This document shows, piece by piece, positions 9,331 through 23,058 of a stretch of 64,000 nucleotides of DNA. How positions within the stretch are numbered: the stretch's first letter is position 1; every line of letters begins with the position of its first letter. Location: contig CM040431.1 of assembly GCA_022702705.1 (NCBI GenBank), positions 31,573,520 through 31,637,519 of the forward strand. Reading direction: 5' to 3'. Both the position numbers and the translations under genes were made by a program. Under the pieces are notes generated by a model, which was given only the letters and a program-made list of their open reading frames with translations, made no database searches and was not told where the DNA came from. Source of the stretch: Papilionanthe hookeriana x Papilionanthe teres (taxonomy: Eukaryota; Streptophyta; Magnoliopsida; Asparagales; Orchidaceae).

Positions 9331-12118
9331 TGTGGCTCTTACGGGTGCTCGGAATCTGATAACTCTAATTCTATCACGATTGGAGCTCCTCGAAATTCAC
9401 AAATAGACTCGTTGCTTGTTGAGCTTTCGTAGCCAACTTTGCAGAGCTCTTCTCCTTCGTCGTGGTCATCGAGGGTTCGGTATGATTTGAGAATCATTTA
9501 TCATGTGGAATAGAGATCCGGATTAGGTTGGTTGTCGATAGTTACATAATCGTTGAAAGCGTAAGCTGAGCGAACACCAAACTCTTATCATTATAAGATC
9601 TCGGCAGGGCGAGCAAATAATTATAGGGATCGAGGTCCGAGGGATTTCTCCCAATTGGAAAGCAACCATCCTAAGATCGCCGGCCACAGTCTCACCCTTC
9701 GAAGCCTCGATTTTCTTTTCTTCTATGATCTTCTCCTCCTTGGGCGGTTCTTCAATTGCGAGTGATAGTGCGGACGTGAGGCTTTGAACTTTAGTTGAAG
9801 CACCAAAGTGGCTGGATGTGACCCAAAAGTTTCTTAGAGAATTTGTCCGAGACGGTACTCATCCATCATCGGTCGTATATGGGTCTATCGGAACAATAGG
9901 ATCGGTGAAATAGTGGCAAAGGAACCTCGTTTTGCGGTTCCTTCATGTATTCCTTCGGGATCGTTATGTTTCCCCCTTCGGAGATTCTTGAAGCCAATTC
10001 TTAAAGGTGAAAGGTCTTCGATCTTGTCTCCGGCATCTATGGGCGGGACGGTAGTTCGAATGATCCTTCTTGTTGACTATGGCCTCTGGGCTCTGGCAAG
10101 TTTGAAAATCGGGCGTCTTCATCAAAGCTTGCAAAACATTTTAGCCTTGCTTCGGTTTGAAATATTCCTTGTTCGAAGTTCCTTCGGGGACGTGATGAAC
10201 GAGGTAGTGGTTGATCATCTTGCCATGGGCGATAGCTCGGTCGGCGGTGATATGTCTTGAGGTTGGCGATAAATCGTTGTGGTTATTGGTAAAGTGCTGT
10301 TGCGGTGGTTGATAACTAGGCTGTGGTACACTCGACCGTATTTGCCTTTGGTTTTCTTTCCTTATCAGTGCGCGACAATCCGGGATTTCTTTTCGAGATG
10401 CTTTCACGGGCTTCGTTTTATCAGTCTTATCGATGAAACTTAAGTTGCTTTGCCTCCTCTTGCAAGCTCCCGGCCTTGCTAAGCAACTTCTCGAAAGTCT
10501 TTAGTGTAAATCCTTTAGGAAGCGCTATTGAGCCTCGAATACTCTTAGCGGGATACGGAAGCTGCATGCGATTTCTGAGCGTGGTTCACACTCTATACTT
10601 AAATTCCTCATCGAAGTATGTAGTCCACTAAAGTTTCGTTCGGTTTACATTTGCTCCACCACTAGATCACCGATAGTGATGTGTTCTTTGAGCCCCGACA
10701 AACCGCTTAACAAAGAGGTTTTCCAATTCGAAAAGGTCTTGACTAAACCATTCAGAAGTTACACGCTACCAATCGAAGGCAATCCACGACAAGCTGACGA
10801 CGGGCGCGGAAGGTAAGCATCACTTCCTTTGGCATTGCGGCAACTAGCACGAAAATGTGTGACATGCTGCCGGGGGTTTCCCATACCATCAAAAGTCTTG
10901 AATAGAGGTGGTACGAAGCCTTTCGGGTATTGGACAGCATCAGATTCTTAGGAGTAAGGTCTACGTCGGAATAGACATCTTGCTCTTAAGGCGTATAAGG
11001 CTTCTCGCACATGTTGTTCCACCATGTTGTTGATATCCTTCTGGAATCATGCTTTGTGCGAATCCTTCTTGGTACATTCATCTCCGTTGACGGATGCTTG
11101 ATCTCTTTCCCTCGAAATCCTGATGTGAATGACCCGAGTGTTCCTTCGTGGTTAGGCGGCTGCGGGAGTGGCTAAAGCGACCGGCCATCTCTTCCATCCT
11201 CTTTGCCATCAGAAATCCTTATCATCTTTCTCTTGAAGACGTGCTCTCATTGCTTACGGTTCATCTTTTGAAGTGATTGAACTCCTTGCAGGGCGACGAC
11301 GCTCGGGTCTCGACCATATTGATATCTACATACTCGTCGTCCATGAACTCGATGAATCTACTTCATTTTCTAATTTTTCTCCTCTTTCTTTTGTAACCAT
11401 CGGATGTACGTCCTTGGCTTTCCTATGGCATCCTCTGGTGGCCTCTTCCGGACGGTCTCGCGGTAATCGCGTGATGATTGTTGAATTTCTTTATCGGGAG
11501 TTTCTTTTAATGCGGTGGCGCTTCCTTCGATTCGGCTCTCGACGAGGCTTTTCTTCTCGGGACGTTGTGTCGGTATCGGCTCAGCGATAATGAGTCTCCA
11601 CACCATCCTTCTTGGCGAAGGCCTAGGACCGGACGGTCACATTTGGCTACATGCGCTGGTAGGTGGTGTCCTCCACAATATGGTGACCCGGTAACAACGA
11701 GTGAACTAGCTCGCATCTTCTTTCTTGGTTTCTCTATAATAGTGACGGGCTCATCCTGAGACTTGGATTTCTACCTTCCCCTTCGAGTTTAGCGGGGAGC
11801 GGGGTAGGTGCGGAGATGACTAGGCTGGTGGGGGTAGAGACAACGGTCCTCCTACAGAACAACGGTACTTCTTTCAAATTTGGAACCCTTTGCGGGGAGG
11901 GAACTCTTGAGTCGATTTCGGGTTAAGCTTAATTACGGGCTCCTCGGTTTCAGAAGCACTTGTTCATTAGGGTGAACGGAGTAACATATGCGAACTTAAC
12001 GTACGTATTGTCGAATCCTTGTCGAAACGAATGATCTCATTGTCGGGCGGCTCATCTTTGTAGACGGCTAAGTCTAGTCCAGGCAGTGAAGGGAGAAAAT
12101 TAACTTTGGTGCGGACAT
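9331..12118 (-). pseudogene. Element A gag region, decayed
   Basis: Begins at an ATG at 12,116-12,118 reading MSAPKLIFSL, matching the MEAPKLIFSF start of the element B gag region. It continues through several frames with the same order of segments as element B: a charged N-terminal part, an FVPPLFKTF-type capsid region near 10,750-10,990, a nucleocapsid-like part at about 10,140-10,400, and the acidic stretch near 9,340-9,500. Multiple stops and frameshifts are present. The N-terminal ~500 codons before the capsid-like part could be a separate first ORF, as in Ogre elements. Confidence 0.75.
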
Positions 12119-12668
12119 TTTCTGCGGGGTAAAATTCGATTGTCGGTCCCGAATTATACTTCCTTTTGTCGCAATGCCCAGGACAAAGAAAAAAGAAGAG
12201 TCCGTTACATTTTCGTTTATCTTGGTGTATTTATGATTTTTTAAAAGAGTTTGTTTATTAGAGGTTGTTTATTAGAGGATTTGTTTGTTATGGACAAAAT
12301 GATTAAAGGAGGAAGGTTATAGAAAAGGTAAAAGATCCGATTCAGAATTGGAAAGGAAGAGAAAGTCTCGTAAGACTTCTCGGCTGAAAAGAGCAGATAC
12401 TGAGCCCAGCACACGAAGTCCGCCCCACCTCGAAAGAGGCGAAAAGTTTCGGAGACATGTTTAGGGGTGTCTAAATAGTGGCTCCCGGGGAATCCAAAGG
12501 AGTTGACTATACCCATTCAAGACGGAATTGAACGTGGTATGCCTTGAGAGAATGGTAGTTTGGTCCCTGAGAATTTAATGGACTCCTTCACGGATTTATG
12601 AAAGCCAGAAAACCATCGAGTTAAAATGGAGAGAAGGAACTTCTTCCCAGTAGGAGTCGCCGAGAAAT
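12119..12668 (-). other. Element A leader and degraded primer binding site
   Basis: About 550 bases between the 5' LTR and the gag start. The minus strand next to the LTR reads CGGCGACTCCTACTGGGA (about 12,644-12,661), a mutated form of the TGGCGACTCCGCTGGGGA site in element B. No gene is seen; the short open stretch at 12,241-12,516 is leader sequence without counterpart conservation. Confidence 0.7.
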
Positions 12669-15600
12669 TGTTGATATATTTATAGGTTGTGTGTTTTGAA
12701 AGGGTCGCTACGAAGTTGTGGCCAATTTTTAAATTTAATTTAAATTTAAATATATATATATAGTTTTAGAAAGAAGCGATTTGATTTTTGAAAATAATTT
12801 TTAAGTTTGAAAATTTTAACATATGAAATCAGGAAATCGATCTGTTTATCCGATAGTTTATATAAACGAGCACCACATCACAAATCGTGTATCTATCCGA
12901 AGGATAGACACCTTTGCTTGATGATGGGGCTCGATTAAATAAACTAGAAGATTTGTGACATCCATTTGGTGCAACGAGCCAATTTTATAAGCAGAACGAG
13001 TTCCCCTGTTTAATATAGGAATTAAAACGGGTTTATATTTGAGGTTCTTAAAGTTCACATAAGGGCGAGCCCTATAGTTAATTACATCTTAAATGTACGA
13101 AGACACTTAGAAAACTCTCGATAATGATCGGTGGTTTTCTTTATCAGAGACTGAAGTTTAAGGTTTTTAAATAATTAGACTTTGGAAATTTCAATAGTGA
13201 ATAGCGCAAATTTGGAACAATTTATTTTAAGAATCAAAAGGAAGAGACGTAGGGGATGTCACGGACCCAAAGTGAACTTCGGTGACTTCCCAACTACATT
13301 ATGATTTGGATTTAATTTGAGAATTTATTTAATGTTGTAATCCTGCTAATTTTAGTTAATTAGGACTTATATTTATATGACATAATCCTGCAAATAGCCT
13401 CGAAGATACCGAGGTTTATGTCGTACCAAATGACTACCTCGGAAGGTCTAAGACCGGTTAGGGCTTAATTTACATAACATGATTATGCAAATGACTAACG
13501 AAGAGTTGAGGATTTATTTTGCACTAAACGAAGGCTACCTCGAAATCCTATGGCTTTGTTATTTAATTCTAAGAAAGGTTTTGTTGATGTAGATTCCGAT
13601 TTCTTGACGAAGATGGTCGTCTTTGTCCACTATGCTCCTAGCTCCATCTTGTTGCGAGGAGGTTTAGTTTTAGAAAGTGAAAATCAGGTGATGAGAGAAG
13701 TGTTTTGGTTTAAGAGAAATTTTAAAGTTCGGAAATATTTTTAATGTTTTAATTAAAACAAATCTTAAAGTTGGTTAAACGAAATAGGTGCAAAGATCGG
13801 TCAGTCATCCAACCGTTATTTTCATCGGATTCACTTAATTAGATGAATTTGCTAAACTTCAACTGAATGAGTTCCACACTTTCATTTAGACCGTGGGAAA
13901 TCCCAAATTGCTTGTAGCGTGGGTTACATCATCAGAAATTATTCTAGATCATCCAACGAGACGTTTTAATTTAGTTGTAGTTGTAGTTTGGTTATTATGT
14001 TTGTGATTAAATTTTGAGTTGTTTTATATTTTAAAATGTTGTGGCGGTGAATTTTAGCTTGTCATGACTTTTAATTTAGTTTTGGGTTTCAGTTTTGTGG
14101 CTATCCTAAAGGTTTCAGCTTTCATGTAGGGTGACATTCTTGTTTAACATCCAAGAGAAGTAAAGTACAGTGCACGTAAATAAATTACAATGAAATAAAA
14201 GCGTACACAGCGGGGTCTTCTCGTCATTCAAACACACTTGAAACATGTTAGAGCATTTAAATATTTGCAATAAGCATCTAGTTAAAGCTAAAGGGAAGGT
14301 TTTGGTTGTCTACCCACAATCACATGTGATGGTCTTATGACGTCTAGGTTCTTATGTTTTGTTAAGGATGATTTTATTTTGAAGAACAATTAAGTTCAGT
14401 TGTTCTTTTAAAACATCTGATCGTATTGAGAAAGTTATTTAGGACGAGTTTTAAACATCTTTTTAATCTTACGGGATTATTTCGAGTCAAATTGAATTTT
14501 ATTGTGTTATTGAATTAATCATCTCAAAGTTTAATTAGTTTTGTCTCTTGCTCGATGAACTTGGACATTTGATTATTCTATGAGTGAAGTGACATTTCAC
14601 TTAATGCTCTATTTAAGAGTTATGATAATGAAAGCCTTTAGGGGCAAATTAATTTGTTGAAGATTTTAACAATTATTAATTAAAAAATTGGAATTGATGT
14701 TTTTTTTGAAATGATCTAGTTTAGTTATAAAATTTTAATTAATAATTTTAAGTTTGGAATAGTGTTAGTTATTTCAGTCTATTAAACCCTTTAAATTTTG
14801 TGATCTTAATATTTTAGATTAATTTTACCATTTTAAATCTCCTTAGGTTGAAAGAAGTGTTTAAATTATTTATTTTTATTGAATTTTAATGACCTTATTT
14901 GGATTGATTGTAATATTTTAGGTTGATTTTAATTAGTTTAATTTTTTTATTCATCTTTATTATAAATTGTTTTGATATTGATTTTTAATGTTTAATTTGT
15001 TTTAGGTTTGTTTTGGAATGATAAATTAATTTTACTATTCTCAATTTAATTTAATTAAGTTATTAATTATACTTAATGTTTTAAACTTTAATTTAGTTAA
15101 GGTTATTTTCCTTTTCATCATTTAATTTCAATTATCATTTTAAGTTTAATTAAGAATTGAAATGTTATTAAAGTAATTTATTTAGGGATTTCAAATTAAA
15201 GAATTGGTATCTTCCTAAGTCTTATCCTTAATAATCCAAAATTTTTATTATCCTCCCAAAATTTAAATGATTTAATTAATTAAAGTTCCATTTTGATATT
15301 TTTAAAGAAGTGATCAATGGGTTTTTGTCCCTTTACTCCTGGAACGTCATCCCAAAGAAAGTTAAAATTAGATATTTTACTTTTGATTAAACCTAAAGTA
15401 TTAATTAGGGTTTAGATCCTTTAATTACTTTATGCCATTTTTAGGCTTATTTATTTAATAGCTAGTAGAATTAAGCTTTCAGATAGACTTAGAAACTTTA
15501 TGTCACTTCACTTTCAATATGTCGATTAAGACATTAGAGCAGAAATTTTGATTTTTTGAATTTAATTTAATTTATATTTATTTTTGTGAGAAAATGAGGG

Positions 15601-18600
15601 TTTTCAATGGAAATTCAACAACATGGCCAAGGTAAAGTTTTTGTCTTTAAGAAAATTGTGGGATGTCCCTACTAACCAGAGGACCAGCTGGACCAATTAG
15701 GGTGATTTTTTTAATTATATTTTATTTATTATAATTATTTTGATTTTTATGGTATTAATTAATTAAAAAATAAATTGAAGTTGAAAAATGAATTTTATAT
15801 TTTTCATAAATCTCTCTAACCTCAAGGAGTCCAAAGAAGCAAATTTTATATTTTATAATTTTTCTTTGATTTATTAGAATTAATTTAGTGAAAATGTGGG
15901 GAAATTCATTTTTTAATATTAAAAATTCTCTTAAGAATTTAAAATTCAATTTCTTAACCTATAGACTTGAGAAAATATTTAGTTTATTCCTAATTGATTA
16001 GAATTCGAAATGTGACATTTTTGTGATTTTTAATATTTTTTGTGATTTTTATTATTTTTTAATTATTAAAATATTAAAAATATGATTAAAATGAAAATTT
16101 TAGAAAATTTCAATTTTAATTTTCCTAGACTCCTCCCAATAATAAAGAGCTCGCAAATCATTTGGGTGAATTTTTGAAATGTATTTTAGGTTTTATGAAT
16201 TTATTAATTTTAAAAGTGGTCATACAACTTAAATAATTCATTTAATAGGTTAAATTATTTCTAATTGACTTCAAATTTTTATATGAGGTTCTATGCATTC
16301 TAAGAATGAGTGGAGAATTGTTTCAGTATTTCTATGTGGTTAATCCTAATTAATTAAAACTCATTTTGGGTGTTTAGGCCAATTAGGGTTGTGCTAAGGA
16401 AATTAAGAAATCAAGCTATTAATTTTTACGGGGTCCATACGGTCATACGATGCCTCTAATTTTTCTAAAATTTTTTGACAAACATGTTAATTGCGAAATT
16501 AAAATGGGGAAAACGAGACACATAAATTTGAAAAAATCAATATCTTACCACAGAGATGGCATCTGGCCTTGGAAAATTCAAGGAATGTTCCCAAGAATAG
16601 AGACTACAAAAACCCCATGGTCTCATGCCATGGTGGTGTATGCATGCATGGAGAATTAAAATGCTAAGAAATCAGTAAATAATTAATTAAAAATAAAATA
16701 CTCATCAAAATAACTTAATTATTCTTCCATATTATTCTCCTCTGTTCACTGAGCAAGTGGATAAATTTTTCTACACAAAGATATGAATTTTTGAAATTCT
16801 AGGTAATTAAATAAATAAAAAATACCCTATTTATCTACTTAAACCAGTCAGCGCCCCGTCATCCTACGGCGGATCAAAAGCCCACGCGGCGCACTCCCAT
16901 TTGACGCCACCATCTGATTAGGATTCCACGCGGCCCGCGGTTCCATCTCATATCTTGATGCGGCATCTGGCGTCCATCGATACACGCGCGTCAGAGCGAG
17001 TGGTCGTCGTCTCCGTCTGGTGTGTCCTAGAGAGAGTCGTCCACACTAAAACCCTAAGATCTCTCTCATTTCTCCACCAAATTTCATGTTGTTATAATCT
17101 ATGGATTCGTCTCAACAAGACACACACATCTATACGGCTAACATGTTATGAAATTGAGTCAAACAAAATGGAGAACTCATAGAAGCTCGGGAGGAAGAAG
17201 AGATCCATACCTTTGTTCTGAGAAGTGAAGCTTCAATCAGAGAGTTGTGGCACCTTCGATTGAACCCACGGAAGCTCCAGATGAATTCTGCGGCTCAGAA
17301 ATTGTACGGGTATGAAATTGCGGGACGGTGCAAGCTTGGCCGATATGGAGAATGGCTGGCCTGGTGAAGGGGCTTTTGCTGGGGAACTTCTCTTAGTCTA
17401 GTGAAGGTGTAGGGCTGCTCAATTTGGAGTTTGGTTCACTGTGGAGAAATTTCCTAATTTTGGGGTGGATTTTGAGTTGAGAAATTGAGCTCTGTTAATG
17501 GAGGTTAGGGCAGGGAAGCTGTGGCGATTGAGTTCTCTATGTTGAGTGAAGAGTTTGGAGTGGATTGGGTAGAGTTTTATTAAGGTCAGTGCATCAACCC
17601 TTTTGGCCGTGAGGGAGGTGGGTTTAAATAGCCATGTCCATGGTGGTTTAGTGAGGCTGGGCTTTGCTACACAGGGAGGAAGAAGAGCTCTAATGGCCAT
17701 TGAGCTTGGGACAACTTAGCAGGTGAGTTTTGAATTTTTGAAATCAAATGAGGCTCTAGAGCTGGTGTTTTTCGGCGGACCGGGTGGTGGTCCCGGCCGG
17801 GGGACGAGTCACAATGCGGCTCGGTGGGGTCGGGGTGGAAGTTGGTGAGTTGATTGAGGCTTGACATGTGTAAAGGAGTTTGATTTATGTGGTAAGGGGA
17901 AAGGGTCATTTTGAGCTTAATTTGGTCAAGAAATGGAAATAGGTTGGGTTCACCCTCCAAGAGTTTGAATTGGGCTGAAATAAATCATTTGACTCATACG
18001 ACTTTAGGTGGAGAAGTCTACATCCTAAGAATTTTGATTAAGCATGGGTTAGAGTGTGATACAAAGGGGTTAAAAAGGCTTAAGGAGTTTAGAAATGGGT
18101 TCCCTCTCTAGCCATAAATGGTTTGGTGATGTGGAAAGTGGCTTCCAAGGCTTGCATATGGCTTATGCATGGCTCCATGGCTCCATGTGGCTTGGGGCGA
18201 GCTTGGTCGATTACATGAAAAGGGTTTTGAATTTTTGGACATTTTGATGGAAAATTTTCATGGGGCCACATTTGGTTTATTTAAATAGTAAAACATACGG
18301 GTGATTTTATCAAATGGATGACCAATGAAGATGTCATATGGGTTTTGAAATAGGTTTTGGGCCTTTGAAATTGTTTTGAATGGGCTTTTAGAAGTGTCTT
18401 AAAAGGTGGGCTTTTTAGGTTTTAAAACAAGTTAGTGGATAAAATTTTGTAAAAAATTGTGCCAAATAAATGTTGGAGTTTAGTTTAGGGATGTGTCATG
18501 AGAATTTTAGAAAGGTTTGGGGTGATTTTTGGAGTTGGTGGGTATAATTTGGGTCTTTTTGGTAATAGGGCCAAAGTGGATCAAATTGGGCTGACTTAGG

Positions 18601-19983
18601 TTAAGGTTTGGCCAATGTTGGGTTTGCTGTAAAATTAATGTTGAAAATTGTTTATGGGAGTATAACAAAGAGTTTTCAATTTTGGTTGGGCTTTGATTTT
18701 GGGATTTAGGCCTATTTGGGTTCACGATTGGTTTAGGCCAAATTGGAGATTTTTTATTTGGGTTAGGTTTGGGTGGAGTTTGGTTTCAAATTTGGGGCAA
18801 ATCATGTTAGTGTTTTGTTTTGGGGGATTTTACGAAGGTTTAGGAAAAGATTTGGGGTTAATTGGAGTTGAGTTGGGTAGGTTTGGGCTAAGTTTAGGTC
18901 ATGGGCCAAAATTGGGCTTTAAGCTTCAAATTGAAATTGAATCCACATGTTGGTAAAATTGGGCTGAGATTTGGTCTAAATTGATATTGGAGATATTAAA
19001 TTGAAGCTTAGGATTGAATTGGATCCAAATTGAGGTCAATTGGAGTGGTTTGGTTGGACATTGGGCTCTATTAGGTTAAAAATGAGTCCATTAGAGGTTT
19101 TAGTAAAAGTGGATTAAATTGAAAAATTGGCTTATGGTGTAGTTGAAGCCAAAATGACATTAGGAATATTTAGGATTTTTTGGAATTTTTTGGGAATTTT
19201 CTGAATTTTTGGAATTTTTGGGTTAAAAGGATATTTTGGGTATTTGGAGGTTATTGGGGGGGGAGTTATTTTGGAAATTTTTGTATATTTGACCAAGAAT
19301 GATCAATTTGAGTGGTGGGAAATGTTTAGGACTAATTTTGAGGAGTTTTGGGTAATTTAGACAATTTTGCAAATTTTGGGCAATTTCAAGGGCATTTTGT
19401 AGGTTTGGTGGGTTTAGGGTCTCGGGGGTCAAAAATTGAAATTTTAGAAAAATGAAGGTTGAACAAGTGTGAGTGAAATGAAATCAATTTGGTTGAGCCA
19501 TGACGCCATGTTAAGCTCTCAAGAGCCATGAGAGGACTCATTTTATGCATTCACTATGTTGTTCCTAACCCTCTTAGCAATGGGCTTAAGGGTTAAGGTC
19601 CATCCATATAAATTACCTACATGAGTCAGGGAATTAAATTGGGTAAGAATGATTTTAAGGTTGAAATGTGTGTGAGATTGTAGAGTGTGTGTGAAATTTG
19701 ACCCTCCAATGAGCCGAACATCCCGGGGTAGTCTTAAGGCCATAGAGTCCTGTAGGAAACTCATCCTTTAAATCTCCATATATTGATTTTAACCCTCCAA
19801 GTCGTGTAAGTGTTTACAATCAAACATGTGGGGTTTGAAGGGAGTCAAGAAGTGGTTTGAGTTTCTATGTGATGGTGGGTTCCATTTCTAGTCCTCTAGG
19901 ATAGTCAAAGGGAAAACCTATGGCTAGATCATAAGAAATCTTGTAGGAGAGAAGAAAAGGCCTCACCAAAAATGAGGTCAACA
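12669..19983 (-). repeat. 5' LTR of element A (~7.3 kb)
   Basis: On the minus strand it starts TGTTGACCTCATTTTTGG at 19,983 and ends at 12,669 next to the PBS. The whole 7,315-bp unit recurs at 44,212-51,758 (same orientation) and 28,068-35,262 (reverse). Landmarks shared by the three copies include a GC/CpG-rich block (16,840-17,060 here) followed by 'ccacactaaaaccctaag', a large AT-rich half (14,200-16,800), and a segment resembling C/A-rich low complexity on the sense strand (18,500-19,300). Unlike the other two copies it lacks the long pentanucleotide array. No protein gene is supported inside it. The base after it, 19,984, lies in another element, so its outer 5-bp duplicate would be GGAAT (19,984-19,988). 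Confidence 0.85.
16840..17060 (-). promoter_or_regulatory. CpG-rich block inside the giant LTR, possible promoter region
   Basis: A short GC- and CpG-rich island in an otherwise AT-rich LTR, present at the matching place in all three LTRs (30,840-31,060 and 48,560-48,770). It borders the conserved 'gtccacactaaaaccctaag'. Conservation and composition suggest a functional LTR region such as U3/R, but I cannot locate a TATA box or start site with confidence. Confidence 0.35.
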
Positions 19984-22900
19984 GGAATATCACTCCAGTC
20001 TCTCCCCTCATAAAGCTGACCTGAGCATCATGATAGGCAATATCATACTCGACTCTCCTCCTCATGTAATATTCATTTAAATCACTTCTAGTCTCAGATA
20101 CATCCATTACACTATGAATTCTATCCATACTAGCACTTTGAATTCCTCAAGCTATCATAACATCGAGATAGTGTAGTGCCTCAAGTAGATGGGGTTTGTC
20201 ACAGCTCATAGTAAGAATATTAGTATTCTTACTCTCTCCCCTTCCAACCACATGAGACTCATAATCCTGAATAATAGTTTTGGTAATAGGTCTCAGTGGT
20301 ATTGCTACCTCTTTATAACAATCAAACTCAACTCTGGTCATTACTGAGTGATGAATCGAGCAAGATACACAATCCACAGTGGTTTCTCCTCACAGCAATA
20401 GTCTAGATGTTCTTGTAGATGATAGATCCAATATTAATCTTCTTCATGGTCGAATACAATAATTTAGAATTGCTACATCATACATAACTTCAACGTAGTG
20501 ATATGAAGGTAGTAGCTCGCAATGATGAAATAATATCATGCTTTAGAAGCTACATTTAACTTAGAAGCAGGGAAATTAATCATATGTTTTTGTTTTTCAT
20601 TTTATTCCACTCTTTCATCAGTTAGAAAAGCAATCACTTCTTGCATATAAGGTTCTATCAAATCAAAGTTTTCATTGTCACAAAACCTCACCCACTGTAA
20701 CAGATAAAAATCATTAATACGCTGAGGGGTGCATTCTACCATTTTTTCACGAACTAGCACATATTCATTTTTGGTCAGAGCGGTGCATAAAATTCTTGCA
20801 CGAGTACCCATAATAGAATTAACAGTGAAATAACAAAATCTTTCCCAATTTTTATCGGAAATCAAACTGCCTGATAGATCACTTGGACTTTAAAAGCCCG
20901 ATCTTGTATACACTTTTTATTATGCGGGACATAATTGAAATGAAAGCTGCGCTTTAACATTAATAAATCTATCTTCATCAAAATCTATCTTCCTCTTTCA
21001 TTTGCTTGTTCTATGAGCCATTTGAAATTCTAAAAAATTGCAATAAAATCTCATATATTCCAAAATCAAAATGTTGTAAACTCCTAAAGTAAATATAAGT
21101 AAATAAGAGCTTAAATCATCATGGAAAATCCCAAAATATCTTCAAAAATTCTAAATTTTAGTTCCAAGCAATGTGAGAACTTCCCATGGTGAAAATAAAA
21201 AATAATTAGGTTAATGTGAAGCTCTTTAAAGAAGTCTAGATCCACTCTCAAAAAGCTTTGAAAATGCTCCAAATCCTTGATCTAACAAGCTCTAGATCCA
21301 ATTTTTAGGAAAGTTGATGAAGACCGAAGGAAACAACTAGATTTGTGGGTCCCAGGGAAAAAATCACGATTTTAGAGGGTTTTAGCCTTTTTACGTAACG
21401 AGCAGGCGTATTTGGTTTATTGCCAAGTGGTGCTCTATTTAAATTAAAAGGGCCCAACTCTCTGTATTTGGGCATCGGTGGCTCCAATTCAATTTTTTGC
21501 ATCCGAAATTTTTTCTCAATTTTGATCATTTCGACATTCCGTATACGCATCAGCCAGTCTCTTTAAGCGGCTCCCCATTTCATCGAGTAAGCAACTAACT
21601 AACATCAAACTTATACAAACAACACAAAACATCACTTTAATATATAAAATCCATGCTACAAACATAAACACTTAAGAATTCACTAAATATATTCATCCAG
21701 CCATAGATAGTCAACGTTACAAACACATTACGATACTCTAACTTGGCCAAGCCCAACACCAACACATAATTGAAGCATAACAAGTTCGAACACATATTAC
21801 AAAGTAAAGCAAGTCAATACTAAGCACACCCAAAGCATAGAAATACCAAATACTAAATACTAAGCAGGTATGCATCATTTTCCGAACTATCAACTCCCTC
21901 CCAATATCTCAGGGAGATTGATGCTATAACCAGATTGTAGAAGGGATGATACGATAATTCATCAAATGAATCCTTAGCAATCACGACATTTCTATTCAAT
22001 AGAATTATCAAATTCACTTAAGTTTTCCAGTATGATCAAACTTTTCTTTCATCCTCGAATCCAGTGATCAAATAAATTAGAATATTGTTAATAACATTCA
22101 TAAGAATTTGTACCACTTTCTCAACTTTGATCTTTTTCGGGAATCACTCTGGAACTTTCGGAAAGTAATTTGAATAAGTCGTGAACTTTGAGATGGTTGA
22201 TCAGCTATGAGGAGTTCATATCACTCTCATCTCTATTGTCAGAACGGTCCTTAAAGATTGGTTGGATCCATAGCCCTCACAGAGAAGAAACACTTTTCCC
22301 AAACTCTCATATAGAACTTATCCTGGCTGCAAAGAAGAAATATGGTGGAAGGAATGTCAAGCCCCATATTTAGATCCATGAACAATGAATCCCAAAACAT
22401 ATTTCATGATGATTGTGCCAATATCGATCGACCTTCCAGTATAAATACAATAATTTAAAATAGCACTCTCCTTCGTCACTTTACTATTTTTTAAAGTTGG
22501 AAGCAACTTTATAGAAATGATTTAATGTCATTGTTTTGACACTGGATTAAAGATGCAGAAGAAAAGCTTACACATCCGTTGTCTCTAATCTCCCAATCTT
22601 CACCTTCGGTTGTCAAATAGTGATAAACTTCATTCATATTGTCTCTCGTTGCATCGAAATTTGAATAATAGCAGATAGGCACATTCTCAATCATAAACAA
22701 GTCATTTATCTTTAAAGGAATGAATGTTACAAACCTACCTCACACATAGACGAATCCTTGATTGATCCCATGAAGATTTGCATAGAATTCTTTCCTGATA
22801 GGATCGGCAAACACGCAGTGGTAGTGTAGCATAGCAGCTACACGCCTCTGCAAATTATCTCTTAGCTCTTGTAGTAGGATTATCAATACTTTGATTTACA

Positions 22901-23058
22901 AAACCTCTTTTCTTGGAAATCCTCCTCTTCATCATCACCTTGTTGAATAAACATTGCGCCTTGAAACTGACTAGCTTTTGACGATTGAAAATTCTAAATC
23001 TTGGGGTTTCTACGGAGTTGGAATCCATTGGATTCAAATTGGGGAAGGAATGTTTCAT
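19984..23058 (-). pseudogene. Athila-like third ORF region (post-integrase), decayed
   Basis: Three kilobases downstream of integrase with several open pieces on the minus strand: 22,855-23,058 (basic, with MKRRISKKRG), 22,509-22,700, 20,602-20,865 (NEYVLVREKMVECTPQRIND), 20,147-20,377 and 19,865-20,128. Athila elements usually carry an extra ORF here, often called env-like, with a domain also annotated as a 'putative plant transposon protein'. The pieces are compatible with that, but I recognise only its general style. The frame runs to the element A boundary at 19,984, consistent with insertion inside it. Confidence 0.5.

Larger units (their letters stand above)
1..19983 (-). mobile_element. 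Element A: giant Tat/Ogre-like Ty3/gypsy retrotransposon (left end cut by window)
   Basis: The 1-680 segment matches the last ~690 bases of the 12,669-19,983 repeat in the same orientation. It shares details with that copy, such as the same wording around the 'gatggtgggttccatttc' block, that differ in the other family members. The two therefore look like the 3' and 5' LTRs of one minus-strand element with a 12-kb internal region. Internal order on the minus strand is PBS, gag, protease, RT-RNase H, second RNase H, integrase, AlkB-like frame, 3' minisatellite. If the 3' LTR is as long as the 5' LTR, the element would be about 26-27 kb. Very long LTRs, a second RNase H and 3' tandem repeats are known traits of the Tat/Ogre lineage. 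All frames are interrupted, so this copy is dead. The left target duplication lies outside the window. Confidence 0.85.
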
